A stretch of DNA of 64,000 nt. Origin: Galbula dea. Lineage: Eukaryota > Chordata > Aves > Piciformes > Galbulidae. The DNA lies in NCBI GenBank assembly GCA_013399015.1, contig VWZX01009072.1, positions 186,001-250,000 on the forward strand, read 5' to 3'. The translations under genes were made by a program, and so were the position numbers. Positions 12,701-24,682 of this stretch are shown here, in pieces (the stretch's first letter is position 1; each line of letters begins with the position of its first letter). Below the pieces are notes generated by a model, which saw only the letters and a program-made list of their open reading frames with translations, was not told the DNA's origin and did no database searches.

Positions 12701-14622
12701 TCCTGGGTTTTGTGTTAAGTCATCGAGTTTTTTGTTTAATTATCAATAACGTTTGGTCCAGTCTTGCTCTTACAGAAGGTGATGGGTGTTTTGCAACTTA
12801 GATAATATGGCAATAGTTCTAGGCTGTTAATTATAAAGTTGGGATAATATGTGTCTCAAAGCTGTTGAAGGCATGTGCTGTTGCCATAGGCTCACAGTTC
12901 TGGTTAATGCATTTTCCCCAGTGTTGACCCTTCTTTTCTGTTTCTCAGTGGTGAAGTGGATTAGGGAATTCAGCTAGATTCCAACAAAAATGTTGATTTT
13001 AATGTGTATCAGAGGATTCACCCTTTTGTTGCCAGCATCTTGGATGACCACTGACCTGGGAGAGAAGAAGGGACCTACTGGAGGGACTTGGATACCCCCC
13101 TCTTTGGTGAGGGGTTCAGTGCTGAGGACAGAGGTTCTCAGAGAGAGTTGTTGGCATGAGAGCACAGTGCACAGCAAAACCCTTCTTCTGTCTTCATCAA
13201 ATTCCTCATTTTCTATGTGTGAGGAGCTATTGATTCACATCTTGAAACCATGAGCCTCAGTGTTTGGGTGCCTGGATTGTTTATTGTTACTTAGAGCAGC
13301 ACTGCTTGTGGTATGATAATTATGCTGCTGTTTTCCTTGGAATGTAAAAGATGATGTCCATGAAGAACCTCAGACACTGTGGTGTCCAGTGGCCTAGTGT
13401 CTGGGCCAAAAGTTAGTGCAGTGTCATTTTAAAGATTTAGAGAGTAGGAGTAGCTGTGTGGCTTTGAGGTGAACATGCTGTCTGGGAAGTACGTGGGTTC
13501 CAGTTGCTGCTTTAATGAAACTTCAGGTGAAATGTGTGGATTGGCAATGGCACAAAATTGGATTTTCAGGTCTTGGCCCTCTTCTGTGTCGCTGTGTTGA
13601 GAGTGGTTACCTCAAGGATGGTAAGCCCAGGCTGAAGCTCATGCCTCACTTGAATGGAGGCAAGATTTGAACATGATTTTCTGCATGCGTGGGGAATGCA
13701 TGCACAGCTGGGTGGTTCTGTCAGCTTCTATGTGTTGAAAATGTAATTATTATATAGTGTTTGTTTTACTCTGTGCTATTCTTAAAGAACAGAATAAGTC
13801 TCTGTAATCTCTGTGCTATGCATCAGAGTTGAATAGCCTCATATCCCTTTGGATAACTCTCCTATATAATTTTAGTTTCATGAAGTAATTCCCTTTGTTG
13901 TTCCACAGAGTAGATGAGGTCACATTTTCCAGAAGTGTATTCAAATTTAACAAAATCTTTCTTCCTGATAAAAGCTCTCTTATTTGTTTCACAGATTGAA
14001 TCTTTTCTTCATATTCTAATTCTTCTGTCAATACATATTGATGTGTGTTGATAGAGCAAAGGTGGTTTTAGGTGTTAAGGTATTTTAAATTTTCAGTACA
14101 TGCTAATAATTTTTGAAGGAGAAAAAAAGAAGTAATGATATGAATCTTTCATTTGCTTCAGCCTGATACCAATCCTTAATTTGATGAGTTCTTTATGGAC
14201 ATAGAATTTGGGTTTGTTTTTCTGAAAATCTTGTTGAATTATGTGCAGCATTGAAGGAAAGCTGAACTAATTCCTGGGGACACCTGAGAAGCAACATGTT
14301 TTTAAAAGAATTTTAGAACTTGAGGGGAAAAATGTTTTTTGGGGCTTATTTTAGTGGATGCTGAACCTGAACCTGAATAGGATATAATGTCAGGTCCCTC
14401 ATCTTAGCTTTCACAAGTATATTTGCTTTTTCCCTCTGCTCCCCCCAACCTTCTTTTCTTTGACCAGTCCCAACAACTACCATTCTGCCCTGTCTCCAGA
14501 CGTGATATATCTACATTCTACCGGCTGTATGCTATCTCATATTGGCCTTTTTAGCCACCAACACGCTTGCAACAAACATGGGTAGAGCCCTTCCCAAATC
14601 TTCATTCGCGAAACCTAGCCTT

Positions 14623-14646
14623 GATGATGATGATGATGACGATGAC
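14623..14646. repeat. (GAT)n trinucleotide repeat
   Basis: About eight GAT/GAC units occur in CPQ intron 2. In one frame they would read as an aspartate run and in another as a methionine run. The tract is short and slightly interrupted by C. Confidence 0.7.
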
Positions 14647-16239
14647 CTGCTGTATGCCTCTCCAGGAGTACTATTCCTGTCACATGCCTATTCTGGATGC
14701 TGTGGTATCCAGGGTCCAAGACTGGCATTTTTACAGGAGAACTGCACATCCCAGGTGCTATATTATGGCTTCATATATGCAGTGCTTTCCTGTGACCCAT
14801 GCAAAGAAATTTCTAGGGTCTCTGTAACTCTGTGCAAGAAACTACCTTGCAAATAGGCAAAAGACAGTGCATGAGAGCCATTTTTGAAAGTAGCAGGGGC
14901 ATGGCACTTTTATCCTGAGGAGATGTTCAAGTCTGAAGGACAACTAGGTTAGCCAGGCTAAGGTCAGAAAAGCTTGGGCTACCACTTGCATGTTCTTGGG
15001 ATTGGCATGGAATACACTTTACCTGTGTTGAAGCAGCAGCTTCCAGGCTAAATTAGTTTTGTGGGAGAGCTGAGGTGGAAAAGGGGAAATGTGAGAAGTG
15101 ACAGCTATCCAGTAGAGAAATGAGGGTGGTCTGATGTCACTAGTCTGAGAGGCAGGGCTACAGTCGTCAGGTGGGCTTCATGCACGGCTCTTGTGGTGTG
15201 CTGCTGCTGCTACTCTGTCTTCTTCTACCATGAAGAAATGTCTTGATTTCCTGGTGTCCCAGTGCCTGGTTCTGATGAATGGTGAGGTAGCACTTTGTCT
15301 CCCTCTTGCTCTCATGACTGCAGAGGTCAAGGCATGTTTCAGATACGTTGGCAGATTCAGTGCATGTAGATCAGCAGCATTGGTGTTTCATAGTGTAATT
15401 TGTAAAAGAAATCATTCTTATGTTAACACAGTTTGAAATAAATGATGTTTTAAAGCTACATAGGAGTGACTTGTCTACTTGCTGTTATTGAAAAAAATTA
15501 TTGACAGATTAATGATGTCTGCAGTTGGCTTTGTGACCAGATCTCCAAAGGACTGGTGCTGTTAACTGTATGACCAAAAGGACACTGGAGGAAAAAAAGA
15601 AGAGTAAGACTGTAACTGAGTAATGAGAAAATTAGTATCTAGTAAGATTAAACAGTATGCAAATCGTATTTCTTTTTTGCTTTGCTAAATTCTTCTTTTA
15701 ATACAGCAATTGATTGTAACTAGCTAGGTTGAATTTCTGTGTGTTTATAAGTTGAGTGTTTCTAGGATAGTAATAAATAAAACCCAACAGAGACTGGGTT
15801 CACAAATCTCAGGGATTCCTGATATTTGATATGGTCAGGTTTTGCCATGTCTTGCACTGGTGTGGCCAAAGAGAGCAACAGCTATCCTGCATGAAGTTTC
15901 CTTAATGTTTTAATAGAAATTAATCACTTTAAAAAATCTGATAATAGGGTGGATTTTCATTTTTTTTTCTCACTCTTCTCTGAAACCTGCTACTTACGAC
16001 AGACAGGTGCATAGCTTCAGATATTAAAATGGATTAAATAGTCACTGGATTTAATGTTGGGGAGAGTGAGTTATCTTGTGAGGAATTCCCTTTGAACTGA
16101 TCTACTTCTGGCGTGATTGCTGGCAGGTAAGCAGGTGGTAGGAAGAGACTCTCCAGGCAGAATTGTTCATGCCAAGAATCAGGGTTCTTTAGTATGGCTA
16201 TGTCTGTGTTGCAGACAGCTGATTTACAGGTTCTTTTTT

Positions 16240-16264
16240 ATATGTGTGTATATATATGTGTATA
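16240..16264. repeat. TG/TA alternating purine-pyrimidine run
   Basis: An alternating stretch of TATATGTGTGTATATATATGTG type in intron 2. Simple repeat; no gene evidence. Confidence 0.6.
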
Positions 16265-18487
16265 AAACTCGACTTTCTCTAGCTATTGGAGACTAACTAT
16301 AATGTATACCATTTCAGTATAAAATGGGACTAAAATGCAAATGAGCTGTTGGATTAGTCAGAAGTTACACGAGTTACAGACAGTACTGTCATTGATGCTT
16401 TATGTGTATTGTGCTGTCATTAAGTTAAACCTGCAGAGAGAACCTCTGTTTTGTTTTGTCAAAGAATGCCTTTATTTAGCTTCTTTGGGAACATTCAAAA
16501 GTAGGGAATTTACAGCTTTGTGTTCTTTCCCTTAGCTTTAATTCCTACAAAGCTCACTGTACAAACTCCTGATGCCTGATGTCTAGGGAGGGCCGTAAGT
16601 ATACTTTTCCATGATATTTCTTAGGGATTATAGTTATTAGCTGTCTGTAGCATTCTTTAAAGACCCTGCAGAGTTGATGATTGTTCATTAATACAGTAAA
16701 GTAATGCCAAGAAGAGTTACACTCCTCACTTCCCTCGATGAACAGTCACTAACACAATGTGAGCCCTTCCAGTGCCTGCTGCATGATCCAAGTGGAGCAT
16801 TGAGAAGAGCTAATATGAAATATAGATTGCAGTATCAACCTACTGAGACCATGGCTCTTCTTGTGGAAAACAAAATTTTTCAGATACCTGGCTTTATTTC
16901 CAGTGGCACAGTTCCATACCCAGAATGATCCTGTCGCTGGGATGCTCCTTAGGTAGGCAGTCAAACCTGCAGGTCATTAGAAGCAGCTGGGGTCTGTTAG
17001 AATGCTCCCCCACCTGCCAACAGCAACTAGTGATATTTGGAGGTGATTCTCTGCTTTGTTTCTCTGTGCCTCTTTCTGTAAAGCTAGGAAGCTGAGTAGT
17101 TATTCAGTTAGAATTTTTGTGCCTCTCAAACCAGGTTAGTTCTGTAGCTCAAACTCTGGCTTTTGCTATAGTAGTAGATCTTTCTTGCCTTCTTAGTGGT
17201 ACAATCTTAAAAAAATCTTTTTGTGTGGGTGAAATAATTTCTTTAATGTTTTGAAGTGTTACTATTGTTTGATCTTAAAGAAGCTATGAGCCTGGAGACA
17301 CTGGTGCTAGGAGAGATGATCTTCCTGGTTTTGTATCAGTTCTTCTTATGTGTTACAATCTCAAATACAAGCCTTTGAAATCTCCAAAGAATTTTATACC
17401 AAAAAACCAGGAAAAGTGGACTCTAAAGGAGGAATTTTCTTCTTAAAAACATGATAGTTTGACTTGTTCAACAAATCCCTGCTAGACATTTGTTACTAGT
17501 TTTCACTGACATATTTTGTGGCTTTTAGGTGAAATGAGCAACACTAAAATTTTAGGCATCTATTATTATTCTATATTTAGACGAAGAGTACCAGCCCACA
17601 TTGTTAAGAGTTTTCTACCAACCGAAAGAATTGAATTTTAAGCAGTGGTAATTTTAATGAAGTAATAAATGTTGTAAAATATAGTTCCTCAATGTTCTAA
17701 AAAGTTAGGAGGTTTCTCTGGCTTTGGAAAAAACTACTTATCTATAAAATCCTTTGTTTTTTCAAGCAAGATAATACAACCATTAAAACTACTCCTTCTA
17801 TTAAAAATGAAAAACTGGGTAGGATCTAACTTACAATATGTGAATAGTTCTGCAGAAGTACCTGCCTGAGTCCTTTGTATTGTAACTGGGAAAGATGCAT
17901 CCCATCTCCCAGGAGATCCAGTAGAACTGTGATATTCTGAATCAAATATGGAGGTTGGTTGGTTGGTTTGTTTTATAAGCATACTGTAAAATTTGTTGAA
18001 ACTGCAGAGCTTTAATTTCACTTCATTTATGGATTAGGTAATTTTGTCAGTCTAAAGAATGTGCTTCCAGTTATCTTATGTAAAGCTAAGTTGTTTAGCA
18101 ACAAATCAAAACAATTCCATTGAGATTGCTATCTGTCTTTATTAATCCCATAGGCAGCTTTTGCAAATGTTTTAGTACTACAGATGATTGCAGTGAGGCA
18201 TTAAAGCACTTGCAGAGAACCCATGTGCCCTTCTTGCCCTTCAAGTTATATTTTAAAGCTAACATGACAGAATGATTTCCAGTGCTGTGTGGCCTTGATT
18301 CAGGATGCTGTTACAGCTAGCTGGTATCAGTCCCTGATGAAACATTTCACAAAGTCTTCCTTTTCCAGTAAGATGTTGAATCTGATTTCCTGTGTTCTGC
18401 ACACTCCACGCTTTTCTCTCTGTTAAAACTGTCTGGAGGAGTGCTGTAGGAAAGCAGTGTTAAAGCCACTGTGATACTTTCTTTCAG

Positions 18488-18695
18488 GAATTACAGCGGA
18501 AGTCATAGTGGTCGCCTCTTTTGATGAACTGCACAAGAGAGCTCAGGAGGCCAAGGGGAAGATTGTTGTCTACAATGAACCTTTCATCAGTTATGGTGAA
18601 ACTGTGAGATACAGATCACAGGGAGCAGTGGAAGCTGCTAAAGTTGGAGCAGTGGCATCCCTCATCAGATCCATTGCTTCTTTTTCAATTGATAG
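18488..18695 (+). CDS. CPQ: Carboxypeptidase Q, coding exon 2 (gene exon 3)
   Basis: A 208-bp exon that completes codon 143 (Gly), encodes residues 144-211 and supplies the first two bases of codon 212 (Ser). It covers the first half of the protease-associated (PA)-like region inserted ahead of the peptidase core. Visible CPQ blocks are 'VVASFDELHKRA' (150-161), 'GKIVVYNEPFISY' (166-178) and 'GAVEAAKVGAVASLIRS' (188-204), which is close to the mammalian sequence. The acceptor is 'ctttctttcag' ending at 18487 and the donor is ATAG/GTAAGC at 18696. The frame joins exactly to both neighbours (phase 1 in, phase 2 out). No frameshift or internal stop is present. Confidence 0.96.
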
Positions 18696-19185
18696 GTAAG
18701 CATTTTTCTCTTGTCTCCTTGTGACTCACATTCCGGCCTTCAGTTCATATATCATTTCTGGGCAGGCGTTTTTGTTCTTTATGACTTAAACATGGTCAGT
18801 TGAGAGTGGGTGTTTGGTTTTGAAACTATTGGCTGCACAATAGTTCTTTTCCCCTGTGCTTTGTCATTCTTTCAAACTGTTTTCATTTTTTGTTGTGGAT
18901 CCAAATTTGGTATGATATTTGTTTTAAAGAACTTCCTGCATTCTCAAGGCTGCCATAAATATTCTGGGATCAACCAAAATCAAATGTCCTTGGTGACAAT
19001 GTGTACCAGACTGTGAGTGACTGATGTGGACTGGTCATTCTGTGTGTTTGACTAGAATGTAAGTGTACAGGGGTTTTTGTATTGGTCATTTTTCTAGCAC
19101 AAGGCTGACTTGTACTAGATATAGTGGTTGTCTGCTTTAAACATAATTATTTAGAACACTTCAGCAGTAAGGTTTGTAATTCTCA

Positions 19186-19213
19186 TTCAATCTATCAAGT
19201 ATGATAGATTGAA
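19186..19213. repeat. Perfect 12-bp inverted repeat, 4-nt loop
   Basis: TTCAATCTATCA at 19186-19197 is followed by the loop AGTA and the exact reverse complement at 19202-19213. It would fold into a tight stem-loop in RNA or single-stranded DNA. It lies in CPQ intron 3, and no small-RNA family is recognised. Confidence 0.85.
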
Positions 19214-19266
19214 ATAATTATTTTTAAAAAAAATTAAGTATGTTTAGATGTCTTAGTACATTACTT

Positions 19267-19284
19267 ATTTATCATATGATAAAT
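19267..19284. repeat. Perfect 18-bp palindrome
   Basis: ATTTATCATATGATAAAT reads identically on both strands. It lies 54 bp after the stem-loop at 19186-19213 and about 190 bp before the solo LTR. Its function is unknown; the AT-rich context makes chance occurrence plausible. Confidence 0.85.
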
Positions 19285-19470
19285 GTTACATTGCTGAAAT
19301 GAGCTTTTTCACTTTTCTGATTGGTAACAAAATTCCTTATTTTATCTGTTGATTTTTTTCTGACTCTGAAACCTTACCCTTAAGATGCTCATCTATTGTA
19401 AAAAAGATTAGTAGAGGCATAGAGAAGAAATGGAGAAGACTCCAGCCATAAAGTAAAAGGGTGACAGACT

Positions 19471-19946
19471 TGTCAAGGGTTAGAGCTAGGTTGACTGCTA
19501 ACCAAGTGGCAGACACCTCCACCCACAGGAAGGGAAAAGGAATAAGAGAGAAAGAGCCTTGTGGATTGGAAAAGAAAACTTAAACTACTTTAATTAAAGT
19601 AATAATTATAAAATTAAATATATACAAATATGTACAAACCCAATATTGGATCCAGTTCTCCCTGATGGCAACTGTGTCGCTCACCATCACCACCGATCAT
19701 GTTGCAGAAGGACTCAGCAGCAGATGGGAACTCAGGAACTTGTGGATCAGGATCAAAGACAGAATGGAAGGAGTCCTCCTCAGATACTGGCCATTAAAGA
19801 AAAGCAAGAGAGAGACCCTGACCCTCCTGATCCCTCACCATCTGTGGAAACTATTAGTTTCAGAAAGTGCAGTTGTTTAGAAGAGTTTTAGCTGTAAAGT
19901 AAAATCATGGAACAGAATTAGTTCTGTTCTAACTCAAACTACGACA
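19471..19946 (-). mobile_element. Solo LTR of an avian endogenous retrovirus
   Basis: A 476-bp element begins TGTCAAGGG on the + strand and ends ACTACGACA, giving the TG...CA termini of an LTR. It is flanked by a near-perfect 6-bp target-site duplication, CAGACT (19465-19470) and GAGACT (19947-19952). The architecture matches a common avian LTR type read in reverse: 'agagccttgtggattgg' followed by an AT-rich stretch with ATTAAAGTAGTTTAAG on the minus strand (polyadenylation region), and TGTCGTAGTTTGAG as the minus-strand left end. I therefore place it on the minus strand. No gag, pol or env sequence adjoins it, so it is a solo LTR left by recombination. I cannot assign the family firmly without a repeat-library search. 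Confidence 0.75.
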
Positions 19947-21840
19947 GAGACTGTCTATTACATAGTAGTTTTAAAATTTTACACAGTTATTGGTGAGCTT
20001 AATGCCTGCAGTGAGCTTTGCATAGTAGCCTGTTGGCTGCAATGACAGTTCTGGTCATGCAGGCTTAGGCAGCAGAGCTGGACTAGGGACTTCAGAGAGG
20101 ACAGACTCATCTCCTGAACCTGAGCAGGAGTGGCAGGGGCTTTAAGTGATGCCTGACACACAGCTTGACTGCTGAAACTCTAGAGCTGTGTACATAACAT
20201 AACATAAAACAACGTGAGAGAGAGACATGCAGTTTATACAAGAAGTGCTGTATTTTGTAACTTTTTTTTTTCCCTGCAAATACATGTTTAGAGCAATACA
20301 GGCCATTTATTCCTCCCCATATTTGCCCAGTAACTTTTTACCCACAGAGGAGTCATCAGTAGTAGCTGACCTAACCCTGAAGGTGTGCCACATGGTAAGC
20401 TGGAATTGTGTTCTGTTTAGATAACACCATGGTTTCTTTATGATTTGTGCACCTATGTTTTCTTTCTACATAAGTCTAGGCTGGTTGGTGAAAAGGGGTG
20501 GTATGGCTTTGGGTCTTGCTCGAGGGTGGAACTGGGAAGTAGCTGGAACAGGTATTTGGAAGCATGCATGATTCCACCATTTCAGACAGAACAGAAGTGG
20601 TCACATCTCAGCAGTATGAGAATTGTGCAAGCATCACCATTTGTGATGCTTCAGGAAGTCTGAGAAGTGCAGTAATGCCAACTAACTATTGGTGTCAACT
20701 AGCTATATGGTTTCAAAATAGTCTTATTTGGTGCCATCAAGGAATATTACAGTCACTAATCTGAAAACCAGAAACTGGTCTATCTCATCCTTAGTTCTGG
20801 TGTCCTGCAGAGGTGTTCATTTGAAAGTGACTCTTTGTATCTTCTGTTTGCCTGACTGTTTATGGAAGCACATATTAACATGTAATGAAAAGTTTAGAGA
20901 TAAGGTACAGAGGTGGAGACTGAAGGTATTAAAGGCTGTTTTTTAGGTCTGAGTACTGGCTTTACAGCTATTTCAGAACTGAATGAATGAAAAGGGAGGA
21001 GAAGAGGATACCAAATGCATGTTTGTTTAGAAGTATTGAATCCTTAACTGAGGCTGGGAGCTGAGGTGTCATTCCTAAAAGCAATTCAAATCTAATGGCT
21101 GCTGGGAAGCATTTTTTTCATTAGATGTACTTTCTGTCCTTTGTTTACCCTCATTTTGGGTTTTTTTGGGTTTTGGTGGGATTGGTTAATCTATTTTCAT
21201 ATAATAAAGGAGGTATCCAGGTTCTTTCCATCACTTCTGCCACTCCATGATGCCTAAATCTGTTTATCTTGTTTCTAACAGAAAACAGGTATTGTTGTAG
21301 GCAGGATGGATTTTCTTATCTCCATGCCTTCTCCTATGTTTTCTCTTAATCACCAGCTGTGTGTCTATCTCTTTGTCCCACCAATGTGCTGTTCTGGACA
21401 GACTCTGTGCTGGATGTGGTGCTTCTTGTCAATCAGTGTCTGGGACACTGTTCGAGTCGCTTGCCTTTTTGATTGACTGATGGGAAAAACTCTGTTGCTG
21501 CAGGGAGGAGCATGTTAGAAGGGTGAAAGATAAAAGGTAAAAGCTGATAAAAGACTTCAAAAGTGTTGTGAAAGAAAGTCTTGCATTATTCCTGCAATTT
21601 GTACACTGCTGCTTTGCTGACCAGAACCTTTACTTCTTAGGGGTGTGTGTGTGTTTACGTGTGCACCTAGAATATGAATAATTACTAATAGGATTGTTTC
21701 AAAGTTCTCCAAAAACAGCCTGGAAACATCTTAGAAGAAAGTATCCTCCTTCTGATACTTCATTATCCCAGTTTCCTCAGGTGACTAAAGGGTGAAGCAT
21801 CACAATTTCCCCTAATTTATATCAGCTTTAGGTTGCCTTT

Positions 21841-21868
21841 TTTGTTTGTTTGTTTGTTTTGGGTTTGG
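21841..21868. repeat. (GTTT)n simple repeat
   Basis: Several GTTT units running into GGGTTTGG, in intron 3. Low-complexity sequence only. Confidence 0.6.
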
Positions 21869-22011
21869 TTTTAAGATTTCAATCCATTTTGGACAGGGAT
21901 TTGCTTATTGTTATTTGCTTACTTCTAGTTGCAAAGAATTAAGCTGGCTGGAACAGTGGAAGCCACATTGTGGTGTGATTTCTAGGAGATCCTGCAATGT
22001 GAATAGCTTTG

Positions 22012-22420
22012 TGTTCTGGTTTTGCTTGTTCAAAATCCTAGGCTAGCCACAGGCTGCAGGCCATTGGCAAATTGGAGTAAGCCAGGGCAGCTGACCTGAG
22101 CTGGCTCACAGGTGTATCCAGTACTACAGTTGTCATGCTCAATATAAAGGAGGAAGTTTGCTGACTTTGGGGCTTCTTTATCTGGCTTCTTCTGACCTTG
22201 CTCCTCTTCTGCCTCTTGAGGACTGCCTTCCCAATTACTGTGATTGCAGTACCTTTGCTAGGCTGAATATAACTTTGTATACTTTATTTTGGCATTGGTG
22301 TTAGTTTTGCTGTTTCATTATATCTGTTTTCATGTGGGGCCATGGTTTTTCTCTCTTTTTCTCAATCCCCCTTCTCTGCTGGGTTTACTGTTCTGCACAA
22401 TAAACTGATGTGTATTTCCA
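22012..22420 (+). mobile_element. Diverged avian LTR (candidate)
   Basis: This sequence resembles an avian retroviral LTR in sense orientation. It starts TGTTCTGGTTTTGC and contains 'cagctgacctgagctggc' near 22089. Next comes 'gtcatgctcaatataaagg' (22132-22150), the typical U3 end with a TATA box at 22143-22148. A polyadenylation signal, AATAAA, lies at 22399-22404. The proposed end '...tttcca' at 22420 gives TG...CA termini with weak flanking repeats (GCTTTG before, AGTTTG after). No internal viral genes adjoin it. It is older or more diverged than the LTR at 19.5 kb and belongs to a different type. Both ends are uncertain. Confidence 0.5.
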
Positions 22421-24659
22421 AGTTTGTAGTCAATGTTTTTACAATAAAAATAGTCTGTTTTGTAAGCCATGATTAAAAATGTGGTTGTAATAAGCTAGTC
22501 ATAAGTCTGGTTTTTTGTTTTCTAGCTGTATGGTTTTAGAATGTTTTGTAGATAAAAGGTATCCCTTAGCTATTGAATTAAAGTAGTATTTATCCGATGG
22601 AAAATCTACTCTTATGAGTAGATTCATTCATTAGAGTACATTTACTGCAGGATAAACTAGGAAATACTCATCAGTTTCTTGTACAGAAGAGTAACTCAGC
22701 AGAGAAGAGGTATTGGGGAAAGGAGAGAACAGTTTAGCTAAAGTCAATGACCTCTTTAAGGGCTCTAGAAAGAAACAAAATCAAGTGCTTTTCAAGAACT
22801 CAAAAAGAAAGTTCCACAGAATTCTCAGACATAAATGCCAAGAGCCCAATTATTTTTTTTAAATGCTGCAGAACAATCAGGGAACATTACAAAGCCAAAA
22901 TAGACCAAGGAGTACTTTGACACAGACTGGAGACTGTTAATAGCGACACATACTTGGTCAAGTTCTTCTGGTTTTGGACTGAATTCAGCATCTTACACTT
23001 ACCTGAAGTAAGTAATTTCTTTAATTTTATCTCCTCTTCTTCTTCCAATGTCTGCTTATTAAGCTGTAGTAACTCTAATCAAAAGCTGTGTCTGGATGAA
23101 AGCTAAATTCATGAGTGGCACAGTGTAACTCAAGATTTATGGCAGAGATTGCATGGACACATGGGTGACACAAGTGCAGTCATGCCAGGGCTGGACTCTC
23201 ATTTTGTGTAATCTATGGGAATTTCAAAACTGTTTCCTTTCTTTTTATTTCCCTTTATCTTAATTTCCCCTTTTTGTAACCTCACTTTTTCTTCTACTAC
23301 TTACAGTTGTGTATACTTTTTTGTGTATACATTGTATTCTCTTGTTTCCCTTTAATCTTTCACTGCTTTGTAAACAATCATTCCCTTCTCAATTTCACTG
23401 GCAATGTATGTGTGTTAGTGTGACTATTTTTTTTTTTTTTCAGCTCTCAGGTGCTAGCACAGTGGTTTCTTACATATCATCTCTTCCTAATGCTGTAATA
23501 ACTGTAGCACTGAGGACTTCACCTGAAGTATGTCTCCAGAGCATGTGGCTCTGGACAACTGGAAGAGATAAAATAGTACCATAATGTACAATGATACAGA
23601 ACTGGTGTTTGGGGTATCCTAGCATAATTTTTTTTTTAATTAAAAAAAATAAAGGGGAGAGAGCAAAGGCTCTGTTTCTTGATCTGTTCTAGGAGTAACT
23701 CTATAAATTTAAATTTACACAGCAGTTAGCTTTTTTGCCTTTTTTTTTTGGTCCAAGCAATGCTGAAAGAGCTTGTACAGAGGTCCACTCTGTAGATTCA
23801 CCTGTCTGTCCAATTCCATTATTTTCATGTCTTATAATTGGTTTTCCAGTTTATACTTCCCATTGCATATTGTTTCTACTTCCTGTTTTACTCAAGATAC
23901 TTTTTGAGTATCTTTGGTATTGTTCTTAATCTGATGATGTTACTAAAAATTATATACATATTACAGAACAGTTTTAGCATGTATGTATTAAAGTTTTATT
24001 CATCAAATGTATCTCCTAGAAAACATTTCTGCAGTACTTTTTTCAAGGTTTACTGTTGATTTCCAAAAGTGAACTCAGGTTTATGTAGGAACTCTGTGTT
24101 TTTCAGAGTCTGCCTCATGCATACAACAAAATGTTTTATTCTGATATATATCCTTTTACTCATGTCATGTAAAATAAACATGCAGACAAATATAGGTGAC
24201 ACTTTAAAAATATACTTAATGTGCTAGTACACTGTTAATACCCACAGTCCCTCTGGTTTATGCCCTAGGAATGCAGACGATTTGGAAATGCTAACTCCTT
24301 GTTTTGTTTAGTCTTGTTTGCCTAAACATGTAAGCAACTGTGTATGTTTTTTTCCAGCATATTATGATTTCTTGTCACAAGAATGCTTGCATTTTTTGGG
24401 GGGAGTAAGGAGCCTCTTGTTTTTGCTGGTCCTTGTACTTCCCACAGTCTTGGTTGTGGCTTGTCCATGTGGCAGAGTATTTCTGTGTTATTTCATCAAA
24501 TGTCTTCACACAGGATGGCCTCATCCTGCTGTGTTAGCTCTCCTATGATACATCAGGCATTTAAGTGTGAGCTAGACCTGTTTGTATGGTGAAACCTATT
24601 ATTTATGGCACACACATTTTGACTTGTTTTTAGAAAGTCTAAGCTAATTATTCCTCAGT

Positions 24660-24682
24660 CATTTAGAATTGTTTTCTAAATG
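24660..24682. repeat. 9-bp inverted repeat
   Basis: CATTTAGAA (24660-24668) and its exact reverse complement (24674-24682) flank the five-base loop TTGTT. It is a short hairpin in intron 3 and could be chance. Confidence 0.7.

Larger units (their letters stand above)
9722..18487 (+). other. CPQ: CPQ intron 2
   Basis: An 8,766-bp intron bounded by GTAACT at the donor and 'ctttctttcag' at the acceptor. No second gene, RNA gene or full-length mobile element is recognisable. It holds a short GAT-type trinucleotide repeat near 14,623-14,646, a TG/TA-rich run near 16,240-16,264 and scattered homopolymers. A 104-codon open frame at 14542-14856 spans the GAT repeat (giving an Asp run) and overlaps an 86-codon frame in another phase. 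Neither has splice context or recognisable homology, so I treat both as chance. The remainder is unremarkable AT-rich sequence. Confidence 0.9.

Noticed and set aside
14542..14856. 104-codon open frame with an Asp run
   Set aside because: The Asp run is simply the GAT microsatellite, and another frame through the same repeat is also open. There is no homology or splice context.
23427..23584. Strong acceptor-like T run plus CAG at about 23441 followed by an open frame
   Set aside because: CPQ exons 3 and 4 join in frame without it, no matching donor with CPQ-like sequence follows, and the peptide is not recognisable. At most a cryptic exon.
23627..23652. T10-AATT-A8 inverted repeat
   Set aside because: It is made of homopolymer runs, so the dyad is trivial.
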